A stretch of DNA of 64,000 nt from JAWOLE01 sp963815655 (GCA_963815655.1 CAWFHK010000001.1:2232001-2296000); one strand, 5' to 3'; numbered from the stretch's first letter, positions 28,877 through 38,643 are shown. The notes: generated by a model from the sequence alone, not told the origin. A program made the numbers and translations.

Positions 28877-29488
28877 TCAGGAGCACTCGCTCTCGTTCTC
28901 GTCCGGCCGGGCCTTCAGAGGCCCGCGCCGACTCTCGACGACCTTGATGCGATCTTCGAGCTCCGTGTAAGAGACGCGGATCAGCGCCCGCACGTCCCGA
29001 AACTCTCCCTGGACCTCGTGTCGGAAGTCCGCCGCGTCCCGGCGAAGGGCCTTCTGCCCGTCGGCCAGGAGACGGATCTCTACGCGGGCCTCGTCGCGGA
29101 ATCCCTGGAACTCCTGCCGAAACCCGTCGATCTTCCGGTCGAGACCGGCGTGCCCCTCCGCGACGAGCCGGATCTCCGAGCGGGCCTCGTCGCGGAATTC
29201 CTCGAACTCCTGCCGAAACCCGTCGATCTTCCGGTCGAGACCGGCGTGCCCCTCCGCGACGAGCCGGATCTCCGAACGGGCCTCGCCGCGGAATTCCTCG
29301 AACTCCTGCCGAAACCCGTCGATCTTCCGGTCTAGACCGGCGTGCCCCTCCGCGACGAGCCGGATCTCCGAACGGAGCCCCTCCGCGATCACACCGAAGT
29401 GCCGCTTGACGTCGTCCACCTGGGAACGAAGCCCGGCGGCAACTGTCCCGAAGAGCTGCTTGATGTCTTCCGCCTCGTCGTGCGTCAT
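28877..29488 (-). CDS. Coiled-coil protein with three 32-residue repeats
   Basis: 203 residues, no signal peptide, no membrane span. Residues 39-134 are three copies of a 32-residue unit (RSEIRLVAEGHAGLDRKIDG continuing QEFEEFR), with a fourth degenerate copy after them. Charged heptad-like spacing predicts a long alpha-helical coiled coil. The GGAGAA ribosome-binding site precedes the ATG at 29488. Function unknown; similar helical repeat proteins accompany many unrelated genes. Confidence 0.75.
   Translation of the reverse strand: MTHDEAEDIKQLFGTVAAGLRSQVDDVKRHFGVIAEGLRSEIRLVAEGHAGLDRKIDGFRQEFEEFRGEARSEIRLVAEGHAGLDRKIDGFRQEFEEFRDEARSEIRLVAEGHAGLDRKIDGFRQEFQGFRDEARVEIRLLADGQKALRRDAADFRHEVQGEFRDVRALIRVSYTELEDRIKVVESRRGPLKARPDENESECS
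29087..29374 (-). repeat. Three 96-bp direct repeats in the coiled-coil gene
   Basis: The three 96-bp units differ at only a few positions. The length is a multiple of three and of the helix repeat, so loss or gain of a unit keeps the frame and the coil register. Confidence 0.8.
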
Positions 29489-29550
29489 CGCTTCTCCGGA
29501 CAGCGGCGTTCGAGCCGGCGCATTCTATTCCTTATTGTCGCGGCCGCTAC

Positions 29551-30906
29551 CTATGCCGGGGAAACGGTGTCGGCGGATGCGGCCCCCCGCCTCGAGACAT
29601 AGATGACAGCGCCGACGGCGAGCGCGACCGCTCCGGAGAGGAGCTGCTTCGCCGTGGCCTGCGCCAGGAAATAGAAACACATGGCAAGGGCGAGGATCGG
29701 AATCAGCGGGCCGCCTGGCAGATGGAACGACCGCTCGGTCGCCGGTATCTTGCGTCGCAGGATGGGGACCGCGGCGGCGGTCCCGATGTACGTCGCCAGG
29801 CGCGCGATGACGGACAGCTCGACGAGCTGCCGGAACGTGCCCGAAAGAGCGAGCGGCAGGGCGATCGCCGTCTGCGTCAGGATCGCGACGTACGGTGTGC
29901 GAAAGCGCGGATGGACCGTCGCGAGCACCCGCGGCAGCCGCCCCGTCTCGGCGAGCGCATAGAGATACCGGGGGCCCGCCAAGATCGTGTTGTTGTTCGT
30001 TCCGAGGACAGAGAGCGCCGCCCCGACCGTGAGGATCAGGCCTCCGGCGGGCCCCAGGATCAACCTCGCGGCGTCGGCGAGAGGCGTATCCGACGCGCCG
30101 AGATTCGGCAGCAGGCCGATGGCAACGAGTTGAACGGACGTGTAGATCGCTATCACGATCAGGATCTGCGTCACGAGAGCGAAGGGAACGTCCCGTCTTG
30201 GGTTCTTAAACTCTCCCGCCGGCGCCGCGGTGTTCTCGAAGCCCGAGTAGGCGAAAAGGACCACGAGCGCGGCCGCGCCGAGGCTCTTCGGGTCGGGTAT
30301 CGGCACCGGGAAGATTCGTCCCCACGAGACAAAGAAGACGCCGACGCCGACGAGCAGAACGAGGGGGAGGATCTTCCCCCAGGTCAGGATGACGGCCGTG
30401 CGGGCACCCGACTTGATGCCCCGGACATTGAGCCATGTCAGCCCGAGGACGGGGAGAACGATCATCGATGCCCGCCCGACTCCGGTGCGGGAGCCCTCCC
30501 AGAGGAACCCGACGACTCGCGCGAAACCGACCGAGAGGCCCGCCACCGACGTGATTCGGGCGACCCACGTCATCCATCCAACCTCGAATCCGACGAAGTC
30601 CCCGAATGCGGCGCGCGTGTACACGTACCCGCTCCCCGGCGTATCGAAGAGGCTTCCCGCTTCGGCGAAGCAGAGGACGAGAAGCAGGACCGCGATGCCG
30701 GCGGCCAGGATGGCCCAGATGCTTGCCGGGCCGAGCAGCTCCGCTGCCTCCTTGGGGTTGCTTAGGTACACGCCGCTGCCGATAACGTCGTTCAAGGCTA
30801 GAGCGACGATTCCCCAGCGCGAGACGGCGCGCAGAAGGCCAGTCTTCGGATCGGGTCTCGCTTCGGATTCGCTCAGAGTGGCAGCATTGTAGTTACGTCC
30901 CGGCAA
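29551..30906 (-). CDS. APC-family amino acid permease
   Basis: 451 residues with about 12 transmembrane helices. Helix 1 has VIGSGVYLSNP, the unwound substrate-binding segment of APC transporters (GxG); helix 6 has LFAYSGFENTAAPAGE, matching the family F-A-(Y/F)-x-G-F motif. Amino acid uptake or exchange is likely; substrate unknown. The usual start is TTG at 30906, but a TACAAT box on the minus strand (30892-30887) lies inside that reading and 9 nt before an in-frame CTG (30876), so a leaderless start there is possible. Confidence 0.85.
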   Translation of the reverse strand: MPGRNYNAATLSESEARPDPKTGLLRAVSRWGIVALALNDVIGSGVYLSNPKEAAELLGPASIWAILAAGIAVLLLVLCFAEAGSLFDTPGSGYVYTRAAFGDFVGFEVGWMTWVARITSVAGLSVGFARVVGFLWEGSRTGVGRASMIVLPVLGLTWLNVRGIKSGARTAVILTWGKILPLVLLVGVGVFFVSWGRIFPVPIPDPKSLGAAALVVLFAYSGFENTAAPAGEFKNPRRDVPFALVTQILIVIAIYTSVQLVAIGLLPNLGASDTPLADAARLILGPAGGLILTVGAALSVLGTNNNTILAGPRYLYALAETGRLPRVLATVHPRFRTPYVAILTQTAIALPLALSGTFRQLVELSVIARLATYIGTAAAVPILRRKIPATERSFHLPGGPLIPILALAMCFYFLAQATAKQLLSGAVALAVGAVIYVSRRGAASADTVSPA

Positions 30907-30943
30907 ATCGCCAATCGCAAATCGCCGATCACCAATCGCTCTT
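30906..30943. repeat. Heptad repeat spacer (AATCGCC type)
   Basis: Five consecutive 7-nt units: AATCGCC AATCGCA AATCGCC, then GATCACC AATCGCT. Lies between the divergent permease and ychF genes, just upstream of the ychF promoter box. Confidence 0.7.
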
Positions 30944-30944
30944 C

Positions 30945-30950
30945 TATACT
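30945..30950 (+). promoter_or_regulatory. -10-like box, leaderless start of ychF
   Basis: TATACT ends 9 nt before the ATG at 30960, with no ribosome-binding site, which fits a leaderless transcript. Confidence 0.5.
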
Positions 30951-30959
30951 TCCGCGCCC

Positions 30960-31703
30960 ATGCTCCGCGCCGGAATCGTCGGGCTGCCCAACGTCGGAAA
31001 GTCCACGCTGTTCAACGCGCTGACGCGCACCCGCAAGGCGGAGGCGGCGAACTACCCCTTCTGCACGATCGAGCCGAACGTCGGCGTTGTGGCGGTGCCG
31101 GACCCGCGGCTCGGGCCGCTCGCCCCGGATCGTCGGGACGGAGAAGATCGTGCCGGCCGCCGTCGAGTTCATGGACATCGCGGGCCTCGTGCGCGGCGCC
31201 TCGAAGGGGGAAGGGCTCGGCAACAAGTTCCTGCAGCACATCCGCGAGGTGGACGCAATCATCGAGGTGGTGCGCTGCTTCGAGGACAAGGACGTCTCGG
31301 CACGGAAGCCGTCGCCGTCTCGGCGCAGATCGAGTCGGAGCTGGCGGAGCTTCCCGCCGAAGAAGAGCGCGACTACCTCGCGCACCTGGGCGTGGCGGAG
31401 TCGGGAGTCGGCAACCTGATCCGCGCGGCGTACCACCTGCTCGGCCTGCGGACGTATTTCACCGCGAGCGAGAAGGAGGCGCGGGCCTGGACGATCCACG
31501 CCGGCGACACCGCCCCGGCCGCGGCCGGAGTCATCCACTCCGACTTCGAGCGGGGCTTCATCAAGGCCGAGACCGTCTCCTACGAGGATCTCGCGGCGTC
31601 GGGCTCGATGGCCGCCGCGAGGGAGAAGGGCCTCGTCCGCCAGGAGGGGAAGGACTACGTCGTCGCTGACGGAGACGTCATTCTCTTCCGGTTCAACGTC
31701 TGA
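30960..31703 (+). pseudogene. ychF: Broken ychF (ribosome-associated GTPase/ATPase)
   Basis: The start is intact: AGIVGLPNVGKSTLFNAL is the P-loop of YchF/OLA1. After VVAVPDPRL the frame shifts by one (a CCCC tract at 31123-31126 where CCC is expected) into IVGTEKIVPAAVEFMDIAGLV, with the DxxG motif. After EVVRCFEDKDV a second break joins straight to EAVAVSAQIESELAEL. About 115 residues of the helical-arm region normally found there are missing. The C-terminal TGS domain (RTYFTASEKEARAWTI ... FERGFIKAE) is complete. As ychF is nearly universal, either another copy exists or the assembly is faulty here. Confidence 0.85.
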
Positions 31704-31724
31704 GACCCTTCGCCGGGCCGCGGC

Positions 31725-34700
31725 TCACTTGGCGCCGAAGCCGCCGACCGTGCCCGAAATGTCCGTCGCGTTTCCCTCGACCGTGTTGTTGCCGCGGGAG
31801 AGAAGGACGCCGCCGTCGAGCTGATACAGGCCGATCGCGTTGCCGGTGACGGTGCACCGGGAGACGCGCACGACCGCGCTCGTCCCGGCGCTCGCCACGC
31901 CGGCATTCGCGTTGTTGGAAGCCATGCAGGCCTCCAGGTTCAGCTCGGCCGCGGCGCCGTCGGAGGAAACCTCGAAGCCGTTCTGATTGCCGGCCGACAC
32001 GCTCCGGCGAACCGTGGCCTTCGCGCCGGCGCCGATGTGCACGCCCGCGAAACCGAGGTTGTCGTTGAATTCGACGCGGCAGCGATCGATGGAGACGGCG
32101 GCGGTCCCCGACGCCGGGCCGACGACGATCCCGTAAACCCGGCCGTTGCGGACGACCGTGTCCTTCACGAACAGAGAGCCGGAACTTCGGAAGTCGATGC
32201 CATTGACGAACCCGTTGACGACAGTGCTCTCCACGGAAACGGCGGCGGCGCTGTGGACCAGGACGCCGATGCCCGTGCCGTCCCCGTTCAGGACGAGCCC
32301 GCGCAGGACGACCGCGTCGGCCGGTCCCGCGTCGATCGTCACGGCGTCGCCGGAAGGGGGATGGACGAACGCGGTGATCCCGGGGGGCGCGTCGATCACG
32401 ACGGCTTTCGTGATCGTCACCGGGCCGTAGCCTCCGGAGTCGAGCAGGATGACTTCGCCTCCGGCCGCGACCTTCGCGACGCCCCCGGCCAGGGTCAGGC
32501 AGGGCGTCAGGACCGAGGCGCAGGCGTTGCCGTCGCCGCCGACCCGGGCGGAGACGAACACGCGCTGGGGCGCGACGTACGTGTAGGCGTTCGCGGCGGT
32601 CGTGCTGCCGCCGGGGGTCGTGACCGCCACATCGACCGTGCCCGCGGGATGCGCCGGCGAGGAGACCGTGATCTGCGTCGGCGTGTTCGACGAGATCGCC
32701 GCCGCCGCCCCGCCGAAGGTGACCGACATCGCGTTGGCGAGGTTCGTGCCGACGATGGTCACGGTCTCGCCCCCGGCGGTCGAGCCGGAGCCGGGGGTGA
32801 CCATGGCGATCGAGGGCGGGCCGGGGGGCGGCGAGCTCAGGATCGTGAACGTGGTGTCGCTCCAGGCGTTGTAGGCGGAGGCCGAGCCCGCGTTGCGGAC
32901 CCAGACCTCGAGCGTGTAGGTCCCGGCGTCCGACTGCGCGGGGGTCCAGGCGAAGGTGTTGCTCGCGGCGTAGTCCCTCACCATCGTCCACGCGCCGGTC
33001 GCGTCCGCGTAGCGCCAGAACCGGTACTGGAGCGGCGCGACGCCTCCGGTCGCGACGGCTGTCCACGTGATCGGCACGCCGAAGGGGTGCGGCGGGGCCG
33101 GGACCGCGGTGAAGGACGTGACCGCCGGCGCGCTCGGATGCGTGATCCGATAGAGAGCCCCGGCGCCCGTCGCCGCGTACAACTCGCCATCGGCTCCCTG
33201 GCCGAAGGTCTGCAGGCCCGGCGCGGTCGGCGTCTGGAGCTGTGCGCCGATCCAGAGGTGGCCCGTGCAGAGATCGCCATAGACATAGGACCCGGCGAGG
33301 GCCGGATCGCTCGCGCCGCGGTAGACGTAGCCGCCGATGATCGAACAGTCACCCGCCCCGTGGCCGTACTCGTAGACGGGATACTGAAAGAGAGGCGAGT
33401 CGCAGGGGGGCGGCGCGGGATTCGTCGGGCAGTTGGTGGCGCCGCCGTTTCCGCAATGGTTCCCTTCCATGATCTTCCACCCGTAGTTCTCCCCTCCGGT
33501 GCTCGAGTACGGCTGAAGGTCCACCTCCTCCCAAGCGCCCTGGCCGACGTCGCCGATCCAGAGGTCTCCGAAGAGCCGGTCGAACGAGTAACGGAAGGGA
33601 TTGCGCAGCCCCTTCGCCCAGGTGATGTTTCGCGGGAAGGCCTGCCCCGCCATCGGGTTCGAGACGGGGACGGCGTAGTAGGGCGGCGTGTTGACCTTCG
33701 AATCGACGTCGATGCGCAGCATCTTCCCGAGCGGAGAGGCGTCGTTCTGGGCGTTGCAGGGGGGATCGTCGCCCGAGCCGCCGTCGCCCGTACCGATGTA
33801 GAGGAAGCCGTCCGGTCCGAACTGGAGCTGCCCGCCGTTGTGGTTCGCGTTGACCGGGTGGGGGATCGTCAGCAGGACCACCCTGCTCGAAGGGTCCGCC
33901 GCGTTCGGGTCCGACGCCGAGCGCCGGTACCGCGCGATCTCGATGTCCCCGGCGACGTTGGTGGCGTAGACGAAGAGGAAGCCGTTCGAGGCGTACTGCG
34001 GATGGAACGCGACCGAGAGGAGCCCCCGTTCTGTGCAGCACGAGATCAACGAGGTCACGTCGAGGAAGGGGCTCGCGAGGACCGAGACGCCGTCGAAGAT
34101 CACGACCTTCCCGGTCTGGATCGTCAGGAAGAGCCGGGAGTCCCCCGCGTTCGTGATGGACGTGACGCTGCCCAGACCCGAGGCGATCGGCTGCAGGCCG
34201 ATGACGGGCGCGGGCCCCGAGTTCTGCACGACCTGCGTCAGGCTCCGGCCGCTCGCGGCAAAGCGCGGATCGGAGGAGTACGTCGCGGTGACGGCGTGGG
34301 AGCGCGGGCTCAGGGCCGATGTGCTGAAGGACGCCGCGCCGCCGCCGTCGAGAGGGACCTGGGCCAGAGCGTCGCCGCCGTCCTGGAACGTCACCATGCC
34401 CGTCGGCGTCCCGGACCCCGGAGGAACGGAGCTCACCGTCGCCGTGAAGAGGACCGCCTGGCCGGTGAGGGACGGGCTCGGAGAGGCGACAAAGGCCGTG
34501 GAGGAGGCATGGCCATGGACCCTCTGGACCAGGAGCGCGCTCCCGGCGCCGAAGGACCCATCGCCGCTGTAGAGAGCGGAGAGGAAATGTGTGCCCGCGG
34601 ACAGGGCCGCGGTGGCGCAGTTCGCGCGGCCCGCGCCATCCAGGGTAACGCCGGCGCACAGCACCGTCGTCGTGCTCTGAAGGTTGCCGGGGCCGGCCAC

Positions 34701-36431
34701 GAAGTAGACCGTGTCCTGGAAGGTGACGGTGCCCGTCGGAGTGATGCCCGGGCCGGCGTTCGCGATCGTTGCCGTGAAGGTGAGGGGCCGGCCGGCGACG
34801 ACCGCGACGTCGCCGGGGACCGAGGAGGACACGGCGATCCGGACTCCATTGACGCCTCCCAGCGCGAAGAGGGTGCCGCCGTTCAACGTGTACACGGTGC
34901 CGTCCGGCCCGATGACGGTCGGCACGTAGGGCTCCCCGACGCCGGCGGTGAGCCGCACGGCCTGCGACAGCGAGTGCGCGGCCAGGTCCCAGCGGTAGAG
35001 GCGGCCATCCTCGCTCGGCGTGAAGACGCTGTGCGTGGCCGGGTTGACGGCCGCGGTGTTGATGCACCATTCGCGCACCGCCGTCGGGATGGAAGATTGA
35101 TCGGCGTCGGGAGTGGGGCCGACCATCGTGAGCACCTCGCGCATCACGAGCACGCCGCTCGCGGGGTCGCGGGGATTGACCTCCGTGGAGCCGGGGTCGA
35201 GGACGGCGATCCTGTTGACGCCGTTCTCGCTGCCGCCGCCGGGGGTCGCGTAGTTGTTGTACTTGCTGAAGATCAGGTAGGAGGACGGCCCGCCGTAGGA
35301 GGGCACCATCTCTCTCGGCACGATCGCGGCCGTGTTGTCCCAACCGAAGGCGCCGGGAGCCTTCTCGACCGCCAGGTCGCCGCTGAAGCGCAGCAGGAAG
35401 CCGGGGCCGGCGAGAACGCCGAAGTAAACGTCGTCGTCCGGAGCGACGGTGGGAGAAGAGGTGGCCGCGTCGATGATGACGGCGTTGACGGCCGGGTTGC
35501 GCGGGTCCTTCAGGAACACCCTGAATTTCCGGGCCAGCGTGGCGGTGTCCAGTCCGAGCAGGTAGGCGTAGGCGTCCGAGACCGCGGACTTCACGACCAC
35601 GTAGAGGGTCTGCTCGTCGTTGCTCAAGGCGGGGGCCGAGTTGTGGGAGTCGCGGGTGATCGTGGGGTCGTTGGCCGCCGTGCCGGCCAGCACATAGGTG
35701 GCGGTCCCGTCCGGGGCGATGCGGGCAAAACCTCCCTGCGCGGTGCTCAGGGGAGCCGGCGCGGTTCCGACCATGCGGAAGCCGAAGAAGACGTTGCCGC
35801 CGCTGTCGGCCGTGATCGGCGTGTTGATGAAGACGGCGGCATTGAAGGCGGCGGCATGGGCGACATAGTCGGCCGGAGTCGTATAGAAGATCCTCCGGAC
35901 GGGGGTCCCGGGAGTGCCGGAGTCCGGGTCGTCCACGAAGAAGAGAGTCCCGCCCGCGCCGGGATAGTAGAGACGAGCGCCGGACGGTCCGGCGGCGAGG
36001 ACCGGCTGATACGCCGGGATCCAGTCGTAGGGCGGCAGGATGTAGTCGGTCGCGAGCGCGTATTTCTCGGTTCCCGCGAACCCGTCGAAGGCCTTCACCT
36101 GGAACAGGTCGCCGGCGATCTTCACCGGCGTGATGACCGTGTTCGCCGCGGTGACCAGGGGCGCCCCGTAATGGGCCACGGCGCCGGTGTTGTTCAGATC
36201 GATCGAAGTGGACCAGCGGATCGCGTTCAGGTCCTGGGCGGCCGGGTCGAAGACCGCCGTGTGCTGCGCGTTGCCGGCGAAGGTCGTCACGGCGCCACCC
36301 GACAGGATCCGCCTCGGTGCCGGGCTCCCCTCGCGGCGCCCGGCCGCATGACCGCCGGACAGCGCGAGCGCGACCGCGAGCACGGCGAGCTTCCGGCGCC
36401 GGCCGCTCCGATGCGTACTGAACAGCGTCAT
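31725..36431 (-). CDS. Giant secreted protein: beta-propeller, Ig-like repeats, sugar dehydrogenase-like domain, IPT/TIG, array-type beta-helix
   Basis: 1568 residues from the ATG at 36431 (AGGAGG 10 nt upstream), with a signal peptide. Rough order: 45-530 quinoprotein-like beta-propeller (AYAYLLGLDTATL, DGRLYRWDLAAHS); 535-745 two Ig-like repeats (PTGTVTFQD, PTGMVTFQD); 750-1110 glucose/sorbosone dehydrogenase-like propeller (RGLLSVAFHPQYASNGFLFVY, LYIGTGDGGSGDD, GLRNPFRYSFD, GENYGWKIMEGNHCG); about 1115-1215 Ig-like; about 1220-1300 IPT/TIG (GGETVTIVGTNL); about 1305-1568 a beta-helix clearly homologous to the 5888-18461 array (RVFVSARVGGDGNACASV, LDSGGYGPVTITKAV, SRGNNTVEGN). It is probably cell-surface or extracellular; the dehydrogenase activity is unproven. 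Confidence 0.9.
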   Translation of the reverse strand: MTLFSTHRSGRRRKLAVLAVALALSGGHAAGRREGSPAPRRILSGGAVTTFAGNAQHTAVFDPAAQDLNAIRWSTSIDLNNTGAVAHYGAPLVTAANTVITPVKIAGDLFQVKAFDGFAGTEKYALATDYILPPYDWIPAYQPVLAAGPSGARLYYPGAGGTLFFVDDPDSGTPGTPVRRIFYTTPADYVAHAAAFNAAVFINTPITADSGGNVFFGFRMVGTAPAPLSTAQGGFARIAPDGTATYVLAGTAANDPTITRDSHNSAPALSNDEQTLYVVVKSAVSDAYAYLLGLDTATLARKFRVFLKDPRNPAVNAVIIDAATSSPTVAPDDDVYFGVLAGPGFLLRFSGDLAVEKAPGAFGWDNTAAIVPREMVPSYGGPSSYLIFSKYNNYATPGGGSENGVNRIAVLDPGSTEVNPRDPASGVLVMREVLTMVGPTPDADQSSIPTAVREWCINTAAVNPATHSVFTPSEDGRLYRWDLAAHSLSQAVRLTAGVGEPYVPTVIGPDGTVYTLNGGTLFALGGVNGVRIAVSSSVPGDVAVVAGRPLTFTATIANAGPGITPTGTVTFQDTVYFVAGPGNLQSTTTVLCAGVTLDGAGRANCATAALSAGTHFLSALYSGDGSFGAGSALLVQRVHGHASSTAFVASPSPSLTGQAVLFTATVSSVPPGSGTPTGMVTFQDGGDALAQVPLDGGGAASFSTSALSPRSHAVTATYSSDPRFAASGRSLTQVVQNSGPAPVIGLQPIASGLGSVTSITNAGDSRLFLTIQTGKVVIFDGVSVLASPFLDVTSLISCCTERGLLSVAFHPQYASNGFLFVYATNVAGDIEIARYRRSASDPNAADPSSRVVLLTIPHPVNANHNGGQLQFGPDGFLYIGTGDGGSGDDPPCNAQNDASPLGKMLRIDVDSKVNTPPYYAVPVSNPMAGQAFPRNITWAKGLRNPFRYSFDRLFGDLWIGDVGQGAWEEVDLQPYSSTGGENYGWKIMEGNHCGNGGATNCPTNPAPPPCDSPLFQYPVYEYGHGAGDCSIIGGYVYRGASDPALAGSYVYGDLCTGHLWIGAQLQTPTAPGLQTFGQGADGELYAATGAGALYRITHPSAPAVTSFTAVPAPPHPFGVPITWTAVATGGVAPLQYRFWRYADATGAWTMVRDYAASNTFAWTPAQSDAGTYTLEVWVRNAGSASAYNAWSDTTFTILSSPPPGPPSIAMVTPGSGSTAGGETVTIVGTNLANAMSVTFGGAAAAISSNTPTQITVSSPAHPAGTVDVAVTTPGGSTTAANAYTYVAPQRVFVSARVGGDGNACASVLTPCLTLAGGVAKVAAGGEVILLDSGGYGPVTITKAVVIDAPPGITAFVHPPSGDAVTIDAGPADAVVLRGLVLNGDGTGIGVLVHSAAAVSVESTVVNGFVNGIDFRSSGSLFVKDTVVRNGRVYGIVVGPASGTAAVSIDRCRVEFNDNLGFAGVHIGAGAKATVRRSVSAGNQNGFEVSSDGAAAELNLEACMASNNANAGVASAGTSAVVRVSRCTVTGNAIGLYQLDGGVLLSRGNNTVEGNATDISGTVGGFGAK

Positions 36432-36498
36432 GTCCGGAAGCCCTCCTGCCCAGAGGAGGGACAGTTTATCCGCCATTCCCGCCGCTCGGTGAGCCCCT

Positions 36499-37593
36499 TC
36501 AGGAGAACGACGCCAGGATGCGCTGGATCGCCCAGAAGAGCCCGACCGCGGCGATCGCGAGGGAGAACGGGACGACGATGCGGCGCCTGTACCAGGGCTT
36601 GCGGCGAAACGGGAGTCCGATGAGGACGAACGCCGTGAGGATCACCGAGAGCTGGCCGAGCTCGACCCCGGCGTTGAAGCACAGGAGCGCCGTCAGGAAC
36701 TCGGAGCGCGGGAGGCCGAGCTGCGAGAGGACGCCGGCGAATCCCATCCCGTGGAGGAGACCGAAGCCGAACACGAGCGCGACGCGCCAGGGCTTCAACT
36801 CCGAAGTGGCGACGTTCTCGACGGCGACGTAGACGATCGAAAGCGCGATCGCCGGCTCGACGATCGCCGGGGCGAGCGACACGAGGCCGTAGATCGTGAG
36901 GGCGAGCGTGATCGTGTGCGCGACGGTGAAGGCCGTCACCTGCAGGAGGACCGGTTTCAGCCGGGTGCTCAGGAGGAAGATCCCCAGCACGAACAGGATG
37001 TGGTCGCTCCCCTTCGGGAGGATGTGGGTGTAGCCGAGCGCGAGGTACTGCCGGGCGATCGCTCCCCGGGTCGGCGGCACGACCTGCGCCTTGAGGAGGA
37101 AGGGCCGGCCCTCCTCGCCCCCTTCCGCCCAGACGCGCTCGGGAGTCTCCTCCCCCTCCGTGCGGAGCGTCAGCAGGTAGGAGCCGAGCCTCAGGGAGTT
37201 CGACCAGGTGAATGTCTTCGCGCCGCCCGGGATCGTTCCCGTCAGCCGCAGAACGAGCTCGGCCGCCGCGGGATCGGGGCTCTCCCAGGCGGCCCGCGGC
37301 TCGACCGGCCGCCCGTCGAACGCGATCCGGGAATGATTCAGGACTTCCGAGAGGATCCGGGCGGCCTTGTCTGCGGGGTCCCATCGCACTCCCCGGATCG
37401 GAAGCCGCGGCTCCCCGGCCGACGACGCGAATCCGGGCGGCAGGTGCTCGCGGTCGATGAAGACGCGGACCTCGTACTCGCCGCTCTTCAGAAACGTCGC
37501 GTATGTCCGGATCGTGCCGAGCTCGTGCGCGCGGGCGAGAGAGAAGAAGAGGAAGAGACCGGCCGATAAAGCGAACCGTGCGGCCACCCTCAT
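36499..37593 (-). CDS. HupE/UreJ-like membrane protein
   Basis: 364 residues from the ATG at 37593, where GAGG is correctly spaced. The signal peptide ends LARAHE. Residues about 25-180 are a periplasmic beta-rich region. The C-terminal part has six or seven helices beginning GYTHILPKGSDHILFVLGIFL, with the conserved His/Asp (HILPKGSDH) of the HupE/UreJ_2 family, and GFGLLHGMGFAG. Members are thought to handle nickel or other metals, but many paralogues, including this long periplasmic-domain type, are uncharacterised. Confidence 0.85.
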   Translation of the reverse strand: MRVAARFALSAGLFLFFSLARAHELGTIRTYATFLKSGEYEVRVFIDREHLPPGFASSAGEPRLPIRGVRWDPADKAARILSEVLNHSRIAFDGRPVEPRAAWESPDPAAAELVLRLTGTIPGGAKTFTWSNSLRLGSYLLTLRTEGEETPERVWAEGGEEGRPFLLKAQVVPPTRGAIARQYLALGYTHILPKGSDHILFVLGIFLLSTRLKPVLLQVTAFTVAHTITLALTIYGLVSLAPAIVEPAIALSIVYVAVENVATSELKPWRVALVFGFGLLHGMGFAGVLSQLGLPRSEFLTALLCFNAGVELGQLSVILTAFVLIGLPFRRKPWYRRRIVVPFSLAIAAVGLFWAIQRILASFS

Positions 37594-37660
37594 GCTCGCC
37601 TCACTCATCGCCACTACGAGAAAAGAGGGGCAGGCGGATCTCGCGGTGAGCGTCGCTTGG

Positions 37661-38629
37661 CTAGAGCGATTCCCGGCGCGCGAACCGTTCGTAGAGGGCG
37701 ATCTCCTCGGCGCTCCCGATCGCGAAGGGGATGCGCGCGTGGAGGGAGTCGGGGACGATGTCCAAGACCTTCTCGGTGCCGGTCGTCGCGCCGCCGCCGG
37801 CGTGCTCGGCGACAAAGGCGAGCGGGTGGCATTCGTAGAGGACCCGGAGCTTCCCCGAGGACTTCCCGGCGGCGGTGGGATAGAGGTAGATGCCGCCTTC
37901 GAGCAGGATGCGGTGAAAATCGCCGACGAGCGAGCCCGAGTAGCGGGTCGAATAGAACCGGCGGTCCTGCTTCAAGTGGTCGACGAACGCCCGCGTCGCC
38001 GGCGTCCACCCGCCGGAACGCCCTTCGTTGACCGCGTAGCCGTGGCCCCGGGCCGGCATCTTGAGCGAGCTCGCCGTCAGGAGGAATTCGCCGATCGAAG
38101 GCTCGAGCGTGAAGAGATGGACGCCGCCGCCGCTCGTGTAGACGAGAAGCGTCGCGGGCCCGAAGAGGATGTACCCCGCCGCGACCTGCTCGCGCCCGGA
38201 GCGCAGGAGCTCCGCTTCGCTGGCGCCATGGGGGCGGATCGAGAAGATCGTGCCGAGCGTGCCGTTGACGGCGATGTTGGAGGACCCGTCCATCGGATCG
38301 AAGAGCACCGCGTAGCGGCCCTGCTCGGTGTTGCTCGGATAGACGACGACTTTCTCCATCTCCTCCGAGGCGGCGACCGAGACGAGGCCGCCGTAGTCGA
38401 ACGTCTCGAGCAGGATCTCGTTGGCGAGCACGTCCAGCTTCTTCTGCTCCTCCCCGGAGGCGTTCGTCTCCCCCGCGGAGCCGAGCAGCCGCTTCAGGCC
38501 CCCCACCGCCAGCTCCCAGGCGATCCGCTTGCCCGCCACGCCGAACCGCATGAGGAGCATGGACAGCTCCCCCGTCGCGCCGGGATGCTGCCGCTCCTCC
38601 TCCAGGATGTAACGGTCGAGGGTGATCAT
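37661..38629 (-). CDS. fbp: Fructose-1,6-bisphosphatase class I
   Basis: 322 residues, near the usual 330. Metal and substrate motifs are present: VAASEEME, VLFDPMDGSSN (the DPxDGSSN signature) and GGIYLYPTAAG followed by LRVLYECHPLAFVAEHAGG (KLRxLYExxPxAFIxExAGG). Removes the 1-phosphate from fructose 1,6-bisphosphate in gluconeogenesis, in the cytoplasm. A TAGAAT box on the minus strand lies 14 nt upstream of the ATG. Convergent/adjacent to unrelated genes, so probably monocistronic. Confidence 0.95.
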   Translation of the reverse strand: MITLDRYILEEERQHPGATGELSMLLMRFGVAGKRIAWELAVGGLKRLLGSAGETNASGEEQKKLDVLANEILLETFDYGGLVSVAASEEMEKVVVYPSNTEQGRYAVLFDPMDGSSNIAVNGTLGTIFSIRPHGASEAELLRSGREQVAAGYILFGPATLLVYTSGGGVHLFTLEPSIGEFLLTASSLKMPARGHGYAVNEGRSGGWTPATRAFVDHLKQDRRFYSTRYSGSLVGDFHRILLEGGIYLYPTAAGKSSGKLRVLYECHPLAFVAEHAGGGATTGTEKVLDIVPDSLHARIPFAIGSAEEIALYERFARRESL

Positions 38630-38643
38630 GCGAGGGTGTTTGG

